A stretch of 64,000 nucleotides of DNA from Methanobacteriota archaeon (lineage in GTDB: Archaea > Thermoplasmatota > Thermoplasmata > UBA10834): the NCBI GenBank assembly GCA_020348345.1, contig CP070748.1, forward strand, positions 1,360,247-1,424,246. The letters run 5' to 3'. Made by a program: the position numbers and the translations under genes. Positions 9,161 through 17,977 of this stretch are shown here, piece after piece. Positions within the stretch are counted from its first letter, which is position 1, and each line of letters begins with the position of its first letter. The notes beneath the pieces were generated by a model. It was not told the DNA's origin. It worked only from the letters and a program-made list of their open reading frames with translations, and did not search any database.

Positions 9161-9529
9161 ATGGCGAAGAAGATAATGTATGTGCAGACTTCCGGACCGG
9201 ACAGCCCAGAAAGATTGTATTCTCCATTCGTGTTGGCTACGACTGCCAGGGCGATGGACATCGAGGCGACCGTGTACTTCCTCGGGAAGGGCATTCTCGC
9301 GATGATGAAGGGGGAGCCGCAAAAGGTTCAAGTTGGCAGCTTTCCGACACTCAAGGAGGTCATGGACCAGGCGGTCTCGAGCGGTGTCAAAATCAAGATC
9401 TGCGCCCAGAGCGCCCAGCTGTTCGGCACAAAGGCGTCTCCTGAGGAGTTCGAGCAGCCCTCGGAGATAGTTGGCGCGGCGACTCTCAACGATCTCGCGC
9501 TGGAATGCGATGCGGTGCTAACCTTTTAG
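9161..9529 (+). CDS. DsrE-family sulfur-relay protein
   Basis: A 122-residue protein with the DsrE/DsrF/DsrH fold pattern: an N-terminal strand with QTSGPDSPER, a conserved central region and a single well-placed cysteine in KIKICAQSAQ that matches the sulfur-carrying cysteine of the family. ATG 9161 is chosen because the GAGGAGGA site at 9143-9150 is about ten bases away; GTG 9152 would sit on top of it. It lies between TusA and the IscS homologue, 33 bases before the latter, which supports a role in handing persulfide sulfur from one protein to another. Confidence 0.85.
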   Translation: MAKKIMYVQTSGPDSPERLYSPFVLATTARAMDIEATVYFLGKGILAMMKGEPQKVQVGSFPTLKEVMDQAVSSGVKIKICAQSAQLFGTKASPEEFEQPSEIVGAATLNDLALECDAVLTF

Positions 9530-9562
9530 CCGCTGAGACGAATCACGCATCGAGGGCGAATC

Positions 9563-10804
9563 ATGGGTGCGAATTCGAACTCCACTCAGAAGAGAATCTA
9601 CATGGATTACGCCGCTGGCTCTCCCGTCGATGCCAGGGCCCTCGAGGCGATGATGCCGTACTTCTCAGATCGTTTCGGCAACCCGTCGTCGATGCACTCC
9701 TCTGGAAGAGAGCCCAGAAAGGCAGTGGACGATGCAAGGGCGAAGGTCGCGGAACTCGTAAACGCCTCTCGCAAAGAAGAGATCATATTCACCGCAGGCG
9801 GCACGGAGGGCAACAACCTAGCTGTCAAAGGCGCTGCTATGCGTGCCCGCAAGAAGGGCAAGCACATCGTCACATCGGCGATAGAGCATATCACAATCAT
9901 AAACGTCATGAAGGCGCTGCAGAAGGACGGTTTCGAGGTGACGACCGTTCCTGTCAACGAGGACGGGATTGTCGAAGTTGGAACGGTGGAGGAGGCACTG
10001 CGAGAGGACACGACAGTCGTCTCGATAATGTATGCGAATAACGAGATAGGCACGCTTCAGCCGATTGACGAGATCGGCTCCCTGCTGTCCGATAGGAGTG
10101 CGGTGTTCCATGTTGATGCCGTGGCCGCTGCAGGCAAGGTGCCGATAAACGTCCGGCAATCGAAGATAGACCTATTGACCGTCTCATCAAACGATCTATA
10201 CGGGCCCAAAGGGGTTGGTGCGGTCTTCGCTCGGGATGGCGTTCCCCTCGAAGCTGTGGTTCAGGGTGGAGGGCAGGAGAGGGGCCTTCGCTCGGGCTCG
10301 GAGAACACGCCTGGGATAGTCGGTTTTGGCGTCGCCGCCGAGGCGGCCAAAGCCGAGATGGGCGCCGAATCGAAACGGCTCTCAGAGCTGAGGGACAAAC
10401 TCATCGGAGGAATCCTCGATGGAGTGGACGACGCCTTCCTCAACGGTCATCGCACGAAGCGCCTGCCCAACAACGCGAACTTCAGGTTCAGATACGTCGA
10501 GGGCGAGTCGATGCTGTTGAACCTCGATATGATGGGCGTCTCCGTTTCGTCGAGTTCCCCATGCACTTCCAAGAGCCTTCAGCCTTCGCACGTGCTGCTT
10601 GCATGCGGAGTGCCGACGGAGGAGGCGCAGAGCGCGATTCAGCTCACTCTCGGCAAGGCCAACGCCGAGGATGACGTCGATCGCGTGATTGAGATCTTGC
10701 CGCCAATAGTGCGAAAGCTGAGGGAGATGTCCCCCTTCAATCCGGAGAACCTCGACGAGATGAGGTCGAGCGCGGGCCATCGTGAAAGGCATCACGATCA
10801 CTGA
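9563..10804 (+). CDS. IscS/NifS-type cysteine desulfurase homologue lacking the PLP lysine
   Basis: 413 residues with the class V aminotransferase fold of IscS/NifS: FGNPSSMHSSG, the TEGNN loop, His109 in IEHI, VDAVAAAGK and RSGSENTPGIVG. The mobile-loop cysteine is present as Cys334 (SSPCTSKSLQPS). The PLP-binding signature, normally S-x-H-K before the conserved YGPKG, reads SSND here (Asn210, Asp211), so the Schiff-base lysine is an aspartate and its neighbouring histidine an asparagine. The glutamine of the VDATQ loop is also missing. Classical PLP-dependent desulfuration therefore looks impossible. I recall an Archaeoglobus fulgidus IscS with the same Lys-to-Asp change that lacks PLP. A role as a sulfide- or cluster-assembly scaffold is plausible. 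Third gene of the TusA-DsrE operon. Confidence 0.88.
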   Translation: MGANSNSTQKRIYMDYAAGSPVDARALEAMMPYFSDRFGNPSSMHSSGREPRKAVDDARAKVAELVNASRKEEIIFTAGGTEGNNLAVKGAAMRARKKGKHIVTSAIEHITIINVMKALQKDGFEVTTVPVNEDGIVEVGTVEEALREDTTVVSIMYANNEIGTLQPIDEIGSLLSDRSAVFHVDAVAAAGKVPINVRQSKIDLLTVSSNDLYGPKGVGAVFARDGVPLEAVVQGGGQERGLRSGSENTPGIVGFGVAAEAAKAEMGAESKRLSELRDKLIGGILDGVDDAFLNGHRTKRLPNNANFRFRYVEGESMLLNLDMMGVSVSSSSPCTSKSLQPSHVLLACGVPTEEAQSAIQLTLGKANAEDDVDRVIEILPPIVRKLREMSPFNPENLDEMRSSAGHRERHHDH

Positions 10805-10891
10805 TTCTGCTACCAGTAGATATCAGCCTCTGGTTTGCCTACGTCAACATGATACTGGCACGTTATCAACGAGACGCACGCGCGCGCCCAT

Positions 10892-10913
10892 GCGCTTATA
10901 AAGGATAAGGCGC
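10892..10913 (+). terminator. Hairpin after the sulfur operon, possible terminator
   Basis: GCGCTTAT at 10892-10899 pairs with ATAAGGCGC at 10905-10913, with one bulged G. A TTTTT tract follows at 10923-10927. It lies 90 bases after the IscS-like stop. The loop also reads TTATAAAGG, which resembles a TATA box, so a promoter role is an alternative. Confidence 0.45.
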
Positions 10914-10929
10914 TTTCAGCGGTTTTTCA

Positions 10930-10945
10930 CGAAACTTATATATAT
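10930..10945 (+). promoter_or_regulatory. BRE/TATA promoter for the surface-protein gene
   Basis: A purine-rich CGAAAC followed by TTATATATAC (10936-10945) is a textbook archaeal BRE plus TATA box. The expected transcript start is near 10966, which excludes the ATG at 10959 and supports the ATG at 10980. Confidence 0.75.
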
Positions 10946-10979
10946 ACTCTAATAAATAATGCCCTGGGATGGGACGCCT

Positions 10980-13448
10980 ATGAAAGATAGGATTCTAAGT
11001 GTAGCGATTGCGCTGAGCCTGATTGCTGTGATGTTCGTGGTAGCTCCGTCGTCGACGGAAGCCGCGATATCCTACACAGGTGAAGTGCAAACGACGGACG
11101 ATACAGGAGACCCCATTGACTCGTGCTTCCGAGGAGACGATCTCTACGTGCTCGTTGAGACCTACTATCGGGGCAACGCGACCAACATGTCATTCCTTGT
11201 AGAGCTGCGAACACAGACCGGTAACCTGAGAGACTCATTCACAGATGTCACCGGCGACCCCGATACGGGCGTATTCGAGAGCTGGGCGGCGATACCGGAA
11301 GTGGCTTTGTGGACGGGCTCCTGGTTCGAAGGGGAGCTGACGGTATACGATGTGATTCTCTATGTGGATGACGGCGGCTGGATCGAAGTGGACAGAACGC
11401 AGATAATCGTGAGAAACACAGGAACCTTCCTGGATCCCGACACAGGAATGTACTACCCTGGCCAGGAGGTATCGCTGACGATTGTGACCACCAACACGGA
11501 TGATTTCTACGTCCAGGTTGTAAATGAAACATGGGTTGATGTCATGAACAGGTCGAACATCGAGGTTAACGAGAGCGTCGACTGGACATGGCACTACACT
11601 TGGCTCATCCCGCCTGGAACTCCGGATGGAACCTACACGCTCAACGTAAGATTTGAAGACAACAATGGGATATGGCCAATAGCGATCTATACAAAGACCT
11701 TCAACATCAATAAGTACGTTCTATTGGTGGACAGTCAATCGGAGTACGTCCTGCCAGGGCAAACGGTGTCGATGCTCTATGACGTTTTGGACTTCGCCAC
11801 ACTCACCCATTACGCGGGCGCGGCTATCGAATGGAGCGCCACTTGGACCGATGTTGATGACGAGATCGTTAACGAGAGCGGCATGCTGGAAGGCTCCTCA
11901 GGAGTGTTCGACTACGTAGTCGATACAGATATCGCACTGTACTCTGACATTGAAATGACGTTCTGGGCCAATGAGAGCGACGACAGAAGCGCGGAGGACT
12001 ACGTGGAATTGTCCGTCGGAACCATGTGGGTAGATGTGGATATCAGTGATGATACCTTCACCCCTGGTGAAATCGTCGGAGTCGCAGTCTCTGTCATGGT
12101 CGGCCTGGACCCCTCGGATCCCTGGATGGTGGAATCGCTTCCGGGAGCAGATATCGACATCGTAGTCACCAAGGACGGGGCGGTGCTCGCGGACTATGGC
12201 AAGGCCGGCATGGTGACCGACGTGACTGGCATGGTTGAATATGAGTTCACCCTCGACGACAATGCCACGAGAGGCACTTACGTCATTGCGGCCACGATAT
12301 CCTACCTTGATTACGAGATCGAGCGGATGGTCGTATTCAATGTCGAATGGTGGGGCTATATGGTGGTCGAGTTCAACAAGGACTACTACTACAGCGGCCA
12401 GATAGCCATGATAGACTTCAAGGTGGTTTGGAACGGCGCGGAGATCAACGGAACGCCAGTGTACTACATTATCGAAGGTGAGGATGGAGTGCTGGCGACC
12501 GGCAACTCTACTGACGGAAGCGCGTGGTATCAGATCCTCGGAAGCTACGTCGGCGACATCGAGGTAACGGCCATCACAATGGTCGAAGGATACTATTTCG
12601 AGGACTGGGACATGGCGGAAGTGCGCCTGGCAGACCTTGCGCTGTATCCGGTGGCGGAGTACTTCCGTGCGGGAGACACCGTCACATGGATGTACAAGCT
12701 CTCGAGTGAGATGAGCAACGGGACCATCACCTACTATGTCGTCGATGGGGACGGGCTGAAGGTGGACTCAGGGACTATCATGTTCGCCAAATCTGGCTCG
12801 TTCGAGTTCGTAGTGCCAGAAGACCCCTCTGACATGTACACCGCCACTTTGACGGTCGATGACAACCGAGGTCACATCGTGAGTGCGGACTCGACCATAT
12901 GGCTGTGGGCGAATTACGAGTTGCACATATGGTTGGAATCCGGTGCGGGCTACACGTCAAGGGCTTACGAGCCCGGATCGACGCTGGTGTTCGGATACTC
13001 GATAATGGCGGTGGGTACTGAGCATCTCGATGCCTACAGGATTTCGTTCTACGCCACAGACGAGTACCTTGACGGCAATGTCCTCGTCACCGAGACGACT
13101 GGAACATTCGAATACAAGCTCCAGGACAGCGTGGCAGACGGCGAGTACACGATGAATGCATGGCTCGCAGATCCGTCCGAACCCGGGTGGCTGTCGTTCG
13201 ACTCCGTCAGCTTCGATGTCAAGACTGGCCAGTCGCTGTGGGACAAGAGCGTCGGCGGACTCAGCCTGTTCGAGACAGTCGTCCTTCTGCTGCTGTTGAT
13301 CATGGTCATCCTGCTGGTGCTCGTGCCCATGATCAAGGCGAGGATGGAGGCCAAGCCAAAGGGACCGGAAACATCGATGCCGGTGGAGCTGGACGAGCCG
13401 CCACCACCCGCGGAAGAGGTTGGATCGGAAGAGAAGCCACCGTCCTGA
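10980..13448 (+). CDS. Large membrane-anchored surface protein with repeated beta-sandwich domains
   Basis: The start is ATG 10980, because the TATA box predicts a transcript beginning after the earlier ATG 10959. The 822-residue product has a signal peptide ending near STEAA and five to seven beta-sandwich units of roughly 100 residues. Each unit has phrases of the type YxPGQxVxxxY, resembling the macroglobulin (MG2) or Ig-like domains of archaeal surface proteins. There are several N-x-S/T glycosylation sites, a C-terminal helix at about 762-785 and a short cytoplasmic Pro/Glu-rich tail. It has almost no cysteine. It may be an S-layer or adhesion protein; the function is not known. It is monocistronic with a strong promoter. 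Confidence 0.78.
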   Translation: MKDRILSVAIALSLIAVMFVVAPSSTEAAISYTGEVQTTDDTGDPIDSCFRGDDLYVLVETYYRGNATNMSFLVELRTQTGNLRDSFTDVTGDPDTGVFESWAAIPEVALWTGSWFEGELTVYDVILYVDDGGWIEVDRTQIIVRNTGTFLDPDTGMYYPGQEVSLTIVTTNTDDFYVQVVNETWVDVMNRSNIEVNESVDWTWHYTWLIPPGTPDGTYTLNVRFEDNNGIWPIAIYTKTFNINKYVLLVDSQSEYVLPGQTVSMLYDVLDFATLTHYAGAAIEWSATWTDVDDEIVNESGMLEGSSGVFDYVVDTDIALYSDIEMTFWANESDDRSAEDYVELSVGTMWVDVDISDDTFTPGEIVGVAVSVMVGLDPSDPWMVESLPGADIDIVVTKDGAVLADYGKAGMVTDVTGMVEYEFTLDDNATRGTYVIAATISYLDYEIERMVVFNVEWWGYMVVEFNKDYYYSGQIAMIDFKVVWNGAEINGTPVYYIIEGEDGVLATGNSTDGSAWYQILGSYVGDIEVTAITMVEGYYFEDWDMAEVRLADLALYPVAEYFRAGDTVTWMYKLSSEMSNGTITYYVVDGDGLKVDSGTIMFAKSGSFEFVVPEDPSDMYTATLTVDDNRGHIVSADSTIWLWANYELHIWLESGAGYTSRAYEPGSTLVFGYSIMAVGTEHLDAYRISFYATDEYLDGNVLVTETTGTFEYKLQDSVADGEYTMNAWLADPSEPGWLSFDSVSFDVKTGQSLWDKSVGGLSLFETVVLLLLLIMVILLVLVPMIKARMEAKPKGPETSMPVELDEPPPPAEEVGSEEKPPS

Positions 13449-13595
13449 GCAGCCTTCGAGACGACGACTGGGCGATGTCAAACCCCTTCTTAGAAACCCT
13501 TTCTTCTTCTATCTCCAACTCGTGCGTACAGTCCATAGAACACGACAGGCCAGCCTGGCAAAGGATTATACTGCATTCGCTCCATCCCTCAGGCG

Positions 13596-14900
13596 ATGGT
13601 CCAACAAGAGAAGGTTGCCATCGTCGGACTGGGCTACGTGGGGATCCCGCTGGCGACGGTGCTCGCCGACAAGGGTTACGATGTCCATGGCATCGACGTC
13701 GACGCGAAACGCGTGGCGGATGTCAACGACGGTGTGTTTCCACTGAAGGGTGTCGAGCCCGATCTGCCGGACATGATGGTCGATGCCGTCGAGAAGGGGC
13801 GTCTGAGGGCGTCCACGGCATTCGATGGATGCGGTGAGGCGAGGACGGTGTTCGTGTGCGTCGACACGCCAGTGGGCGCTGATAGAAAGCCGGACAACGA
13901 GCGCCTTGTGTCCGCAGCGGAACACATTGGTCAAAACATCGTCAAAGGCGCCCTGATAATCGTTGAATCGACCATCGCCCCGGGAACCATGCTGGGCGTG
14001 GTAGCGCCCGCGATAGAAGGTGCTGCTGGAATGCGGCTCGGAGAGGATTTCAAGCTCGCTCATTGCCCCGAACGGGTAATGCCCGGCAGACTGCTTCACA
14101 ACCTCACCCATTACAGCCGGGTCATCGGCGCCCTGGATGACGAGAGCGCCGAGAGGGCGGTCGAGATATACTCGAAGATGACCAAGGGGGAACTGCACAG
14201 AACGGACCTGACCACCGCGGAGATAGTGAAGACAGCGGAGAACACCTACAGGGACGTCCAGATAGCGTTCGCGAACGAGGTGGGCCTCATCTGTGAGAAG
14301 CTCGGCGTGGACGCGTTCGAAGTAAGACGATTGGTGAACACCTGCCCTTTCAGAGACATGCACCTGCCAGGCGCCGGCGTGGGTGGACATTGCCTCCCCA
14401 AGGATCCCTGGCTTTTAGTGCATGGGGGATGTGAGGCAGACCCTGTCCTGATACCAACAGCCCGGGAAGTGAACGATGGCATGCCGTCCCACATGGCCGA
14501 TCTGGTCGGCGACACTCTCACGGAACTGAAGGTTGGCAGATCAGACGCTGTCGTAGCGGTCTTCGGAGCATCGTTCCTGGAAAATAGCGGAGATGCCAGG
14601 AACTCCCCTACCCAATCGCTGTTGACGCACCTCGAGAATGTCGGAGAGCTGCGTGTGCACGACCCATACCTGGAGGACATCGGAGGCGTCGCCGTGACGC
14701 GAACACTAGCCGACGCCTTGAAAGGAGCGGATGTGGCCATCTTCATGGTCGCTCATAGCGACTATGATTCCATCACCCCGTCAACATTTAAGGAGCTGAT
14801 GAGGAGGCCGGGAGTCGTCGACGGAAGGAACATCTTCTCCGGAGAGAAGATGAAGGACGCAGGCATAGTCTACAGAGGCGTTGGCAAAGGAGTCACCTGA
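13596..14900 (+). CDS. wecC: UDP-N-acetyl-D-mannosaminuronate dehydrogenase-type nucleotide-sugar dehydrogenase
   Basis: 434 residues, with an N-terminal Rossmann motif IVGLGYVG (9-16), the ESTIAPGT and CPERVMPG segments, and the catalytic cysteine Cys266 in GVGGHCLPKDP. The family oxidises the C6 hydroxyl of a UDP-sugar to a carboxylate in two NAD-dependent steps. The ENTYRDVQIAFANE helix and the GGHCLPKDP form are typical of the UDP-ManNAc/UDP-GlcNAc branch rather than UDP-glucose dehydrogenase. The product would feed surface glycan or N-glycan synthesis. It converges with the epimerase gene, overlapping by eight bases, in a nucleotide-sugar cluster. Confidence 0.88.
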   Translation: MVQQEKVAIVGLGYVGIPLATVLADKGYDVHGIDVDAKRVADVNDGVFPLKGVEPDLPDMMVDAVEKGRLRASTAFDGCGEARTVFVCVDTPVGADRKPDNERLVSAAEHIGQNIVKGALIIVESTIAPGTMLGVVAPAIEGAAGMRLGEDFKLAHCPERVMPGRLLHNLTHYSRVIGALDDESAERAVEIYSKMTKGELHRTDLTTAEIVKTAENTYRDVQIAFANEVGLICEKLGVDAFEVRRLVNTCPFRDMHLPGAGVGGHCLPKDPWLLVHGGCEADPVLIPTAREVNDGMPSHMADLVGDTLTELKVGRSDAVVAVFGASFLENSGDARNSPTQSLLTHLENVGELRVHDPYLEDIGGVAVTRTLADALKGADVAIFMVAHSDYDSITPSTFKELMRRPGVVDGRNIFSGEKMKDAGIVYRGVGKGVT

Positions 14901-15780
14901 GCATCTCGCTCAGACCCTTCTCGAGCGTCGTCGCAGTGGAGAAGCCGAGGATGCGAGTGCTCTTCGTCATATCGGCAAGACTGTCGCGGATATCGCCCTT
15001 CCTCGGTGGTGCGTACTCGGGCTCCAGGTCAAGCCTCTTGAGTCTGATCACCAGCTTCGCAAGCTCCAGCACGCTGGTCGATACGCCGCTGCCACAGTTG
15101 AGAACCTCGCCGGAGATGCCCGCTTTCTCCGCGACTATGTCTATGAACGCGGCGACGTCGCTGGCGTGTATGAAATCCCTTGTCTGCTTGCCGTCGCCTT
15201 CGATGATCGGCGCTCTGCCTTTCTTCACCCGCTCAGTGAATCTCGTTATGACGCCGGAATACGGGCTCGACGGGTCGGCGCGGGGCGAGTAGAAGTTGAA
15301 CGGCCTCACCGCAACGACCTCCACGTCGTGAGAATGACCATAAGCGAGGGCGAAGCGCTCTCCGGCCAGCTTGCTGGCACCATAGTTGCTAGTGGGCTCG
15401 GTCGAGTGCAGCTCATCCAACGGAACATACTTGGGATTCCCAAGGACGGCCGCACTGGACACGTAGACGAATCTGGCTACATCGGCCTCCGCGCTCTCAT
15501 GCAACATGTTTATGGTTCCGAGAATGTTCGTTTCCGCGTCGCCAATGGGATCGATCATAGAGCGTTCGACGCTCACCTGGGCGGCGCAGTGTACGACGAC
15601 ATCGGCACCAGCCACTGCGCCTCGCACATCCTCCCGCTTCCTGATATCGCCTACAATGGCCTCCATCCCCGCGATCGTCGGCTCCTTCAGATCGAGTCCG
15701 CGCACATCATGTCTGTCTCTGAGGCGCTCACACACGTACGAGCCCAGTTGGCCGGAACTCCCGGTAACAAGGACCTTCAT
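14893..15780 (-). CDS. NAD-dependent UDP-sugar epimerase/dehydratase (extended SDR)
   Basis: 295 residues of the extended short-chain dehydrogenase family. It has the TGSSGQLG NAD motif (6-13), Ser109, and the catalytic Tyr133-x-x-x-Lys137 (SNYGASKLAGE). The NFYSPRADPSSPYSGVI segment resembles GalE/WbpP-type UDP-sugar 4-epimerases. The likely reaction is 4-epimerisation of UDP-glucose, UDP-GlcNAc or the uronate made by the neighbouring dehydrogenase; the substrate cannot be fixed from sequence. It lies 47 bases downstream of the Gfo/Idh/MocA oxidoreductase gene on the same strand, so the two are probably co-transcribed. Confidence 0.85.
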   Translation of the reverse strand: MKVLVTGSSGQLGSYVCERLRDRHDVRGLDLKEPTIAGMEAIVGDIRKREDVRGAVAGADVVVHCAAQVSVERSMIDPIGDAETNILGTINMLHESAEADVARFVYVSSAAVLGNPKYVPLDELHSTEPTSNYGASKLAGERFALAYGHSHDVEVVAVRPFNFYSPRADPSSPYSGVITRFTERVKKGRAPIIEGDGKQTRDFIHASDVAAFIDIVAEKAGISGEVLNCGSGVSTSVLELAKLVIRLKRLDLEPEYAPPRKGDIRDSLADMTKSTRILGFSTATTLEKGLSEMLR

Positions 15781-15827
15781 GACCTATCATCACCTGACAA
15801 ACCACAGGACACATCAGAGGCGGCGGG

Positions 15828-16805
15828 TCATTTGACGACCTGCTTCCGGCCTGTTCCCATCGAGCGCAGCGCGGCCTCCGCTATCTTCAACGTCGTCAAT
15901 GCGCTGGAACCCGTGACCAGCGGCGCAGAGTCGCCCTCTACGGCGTTCAGGAAGTCCCTTATCTCGCGCTTCAACGGCTCCTCCTTCTTCAACGCGATGC
16001 TTCGCAGGTCGAACTCTATGGGGACCTCGTACAGATTGCCGGCCTCCAGCTGTCTGTACGTCGACGAGCAGACCAGTGCGCTCTGGTTCATGTAATCCAC
16101 TTCGACGAAGTTCTTGCTGCATGTAAGCGCGAGCTTGCGCACCTTCATAGGAGTGAGCCAGTTCACCTCCGCGTATCCCGTTCCCCCGCCCTCGAAATCC
16201 ACCAGGACGCTTGCATGATCCTCGTATCCCTTCCCGCGGCTCCGACCGCCGAGAGCGTAGACCGATTTGGGCGCTTTGGCGATGATGTGCTGCAGCACAT
16301 CGAGGTCGTGTATGCCAAGATCCATCACCACGCCCACGTCCTTAACGCGGGTGGGCATTGATGATACACGGCGCGTAGCGGCGGTTATCAGCTCGCCATA
16401 GATCTTGGATTGCACGCTCCTTCTGGCGAAGTCGACGGCTGGGTTGTGCCTTTCCGTGAAGCCGCCCGCGAGCACAACATTGCCACGATCGGCCGATGAC
16501 ACCAGCGTCCTGAGGTCGGTCGAGCTGCCTGTCATGGGCTTCTCCAGCAGGACATGCTTTCCTCGGGCGATCGCGTCGGAAGCGATCTTCCTGTGGGTGT
16601 TCGTGGGGGTGACTATCGTTACGGCGTCAAAGTCGCGCTTCAGCAACTCCCGGTAATCCGTGAAATGCTCGACGGAAAACCTCTTGCCGACGGACTTTGC
16701 GACCGCCGGTGCGACGTCTGCAACGCCCTCGAGAACGCCCATCTCGGATAGTATACGGGCATGGTTCTGGCCCATGGAGCCCACGCCGACAACGCCGACC
16801 TTCAT
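15828..16805 (-). CDS. Gfo/Idh/MocA-family sugar oxidoreductase
   Basis: 325 residues with the GVGSMGQNH nucleotide motif at residues 7-15 and the family's Lys89 in the EKP motif (GKHVLLEKP). A DLGIHDLDVL segment holds the usual histidine, and a C-terminal alpha/beta substrate domain follows. Archaeal relatives include UDP-GlcNAc 3-dehydrogenases used to make 3-amino sugars for glycans. With the neighbouring epimerase and uronate dehydrogenase, the set suggests synthesis of a modified UDP-HexNAc uronic acid. No aminotransferase or acetyltransferase for that pathway is adjacent. Confidence 0.83.
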   Translation of the reverse strand: MKVGVVGVGSMGQNHARILSEMGVLEGVADVAPAVAKSVGKRFSVEHFTDYRELLKRDFDAVTIVTPTNTHRKIASDAIARGKHVLLEKPMTGSSTDLRTLVSSADRGNVVLAGGFTERHNPAVDFARRSVQSKIYGELITAATRRVSSMPTRVKDVGVVMDLGIHDLDVLQHIIAKAPKSVYALGGRSRGKGYEDHASVLVDFEGGGTGYAEVNWLTPMKVRKLALTCSKNFVEVDYMNQSALVCSSTYRQLEAGNLYEVPIEFDLRSIALKKEEPLKREIRDFLNAVEGDSAPLVTGSSALTTLKIAEAALRSMGTGRKQVVK

Positions 16806-16905
16806 GCCGATGCAATCACCGTGGACGCTAATAACCCTTGGGTCCCCTCACATACTGGGAAGCATAAAATAGAAGGGTCGAGTTATCTTGAACCGGGTCT
16901 TCGAA

Positions 16906-17094
16906 ATGAAGAAGAAGCTCATGGACATCCTGGCGTGCCCCGTATGCAAGCACCATCCTCTGGAATTGAATGTGACGAAGGAGGATGCCAAGGAGGTGTT
17001 GGAGGGTACGATCAGGTGTGAGAAGTGCAATGTCGACTACCCGATAGAGGAAGGCATACCCAACATGCTCCCCCCTGAGAGCAGGGGTCAGTGA
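16906..17094 (+). CDS. Trm112-family protein
   Basis: A 62-residue zinc-binding protein with CPVCKHHPLEL and RCEKCNVDYPIEEGIPNMLP, the full Trm112 pattern. Trm112 is the small activating partner of several class I methyltransferases acting on tRNA, rRNA and release factor. ATG 16906 is chosen because a TATA-like CATAAAATAG at 16863-16872 predicts a transcript start near 16893, after the alternative TTG at 16888. Archaeal Trm112 serves several enzymes, so no single partner is implied. Confidence 0.88.
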   Translation: MKKKLMDILACPVCKHHPLELNVTKEDAKEVLEGTIRCEKCNVDYPIEEGIPNMLPPESRGQ

Positions 17095-17108
17095 TTAGAG
17101 CCTTGCCC

Positions 17109-17552
17109 CTACGGTTGATTCTCAAGCACCCACTTCAGCAACTCCATGCTCCTGCAAGCAGACGATTGGAGGTCCTTCTCCAGAGCCTCCTTCTGGTCGG
17201 CTCGGAAAGCGAGCCCGGGCGGAAGGTCGTAATCGAACGAAAAGGTGATCATGCATCGCTCTCCCAGGTCCTTGAACTCCCACAGCGCCCGCAGCCTCAC
17301 ACCCTTTGATGCCTTGACCAGGATACGCTGGTTCTTCACGAACTCCGTCACTTCCAGCGTGGTCCGCATCTCCACCTTGCCCAGAGCGAGAGTGGTGTCC
17401 AGCGATGTGCCGACACCATACTGCACGAGGCTGGTCGCATCGAATCGCGAAAACATAGGCATGAAACCCTGGTAATTGCGCCAATTGGCCACATACTCGA
17501 AGGCATCCTCTACGCGAGCATTGACCGCTACACGGCGCTGACAGGATATCAT
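17109..17552 (-). CDS. SRPBCC (START-like) lipid-binding family protein
   Basis: 147 residues with the helix-grip pattern of the polyketide cyclase/SRPBCC superfamily: AVNARVEDAFEYVANW at the start, a run of beta strands (TTLEVTEF, RALWEFKDLG, MITFSFDYDLP) and a long C-terminal helix. The fold binds hydrophobic ligands; the ligand is unknown here. ATG 17552 is chosen for an AGGAG site ten bases upstream and a TATA box (GCTATATACA on this strand, about 17581-17590) about 25 bases before the expected transcript start. It converges with Trm112, with 14 bases between. Confidence 0.8.
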   Translation of the reverse strand: MISCQRRVAVNARVEDAFEYVANWRNYQGFMPMFSRFDATSLVQYGVGTSLDTTLALGKVEMRTTLEVTEFVKNQRILVKASKGVRLRALWEFKDLGERCMITFSFDYDLPPGLAFRADQKEALEKDLQSSACRSMELLKWVLENQP

Positions 17553-17977
17553 CCCGAACAGACTCCTGAACACGAAGACCTGTATATAGCGATTGCTGAG
17601 CCGCGCCCGCCTTGTCCTCCTGGCAGGAGGGTGAGCCGAGACGGCGAGACGTCGGTGGGATATTTATGAGCGGCAATCCGTTTTCCCCCTAGTCCGATAT
17701 CAGGGGTGGTGCAGAATAAGCGCTGCGAGGCGAACCCGGACCGCGGCAATCCTTGCTGACTGGCGTACGACCGACTTCGACGGCTCAGCAGGAGCGTGGC
17801 CACGCAAGGACGACGACGCGACTAGGGCCCCGCATGTCAATCCACTCCTTCTTGACAGTGATATGGTTCTCTTTGGATTCAACTGCGTCACCATCAGCTG
17901 CAGCTTGAACGATCCGCCGGCTGACTCATCGTCGAGATGTCCCGCAATGATCTGTGGTTGCAGGGGTGTGGCATTTC
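17553..17977. other. Intergenic stretch of 425 bases between divergent genes
   Basis: The part next to 17553 holds the TATA box of the SRPBCC gene and, at 17616-17630, a perfect small palindrome (CCTCCTG, G, CAGGAGG). A second TATA-like GATATTTATG is at 17659-17668. From 17690 to 17977 I see no supported gene, RNA or repeat. Confidence 0.5.

Noticed and set aside
10196-10216. Lysine loss in the IscS homologue as a sequencing error
   Set aside because: Both His and Lys of the signature are changed, to Asn and Asp, while the flanking YGPKGVGA is perfect. Several independent errors would be needed.
14881-16095. 404-codon plus-strand frame across the epimerase and oxidoreductase genes
   Set aside because: It runs antisense to two genes with intact catalytic motifs and spans their intergenic gap.
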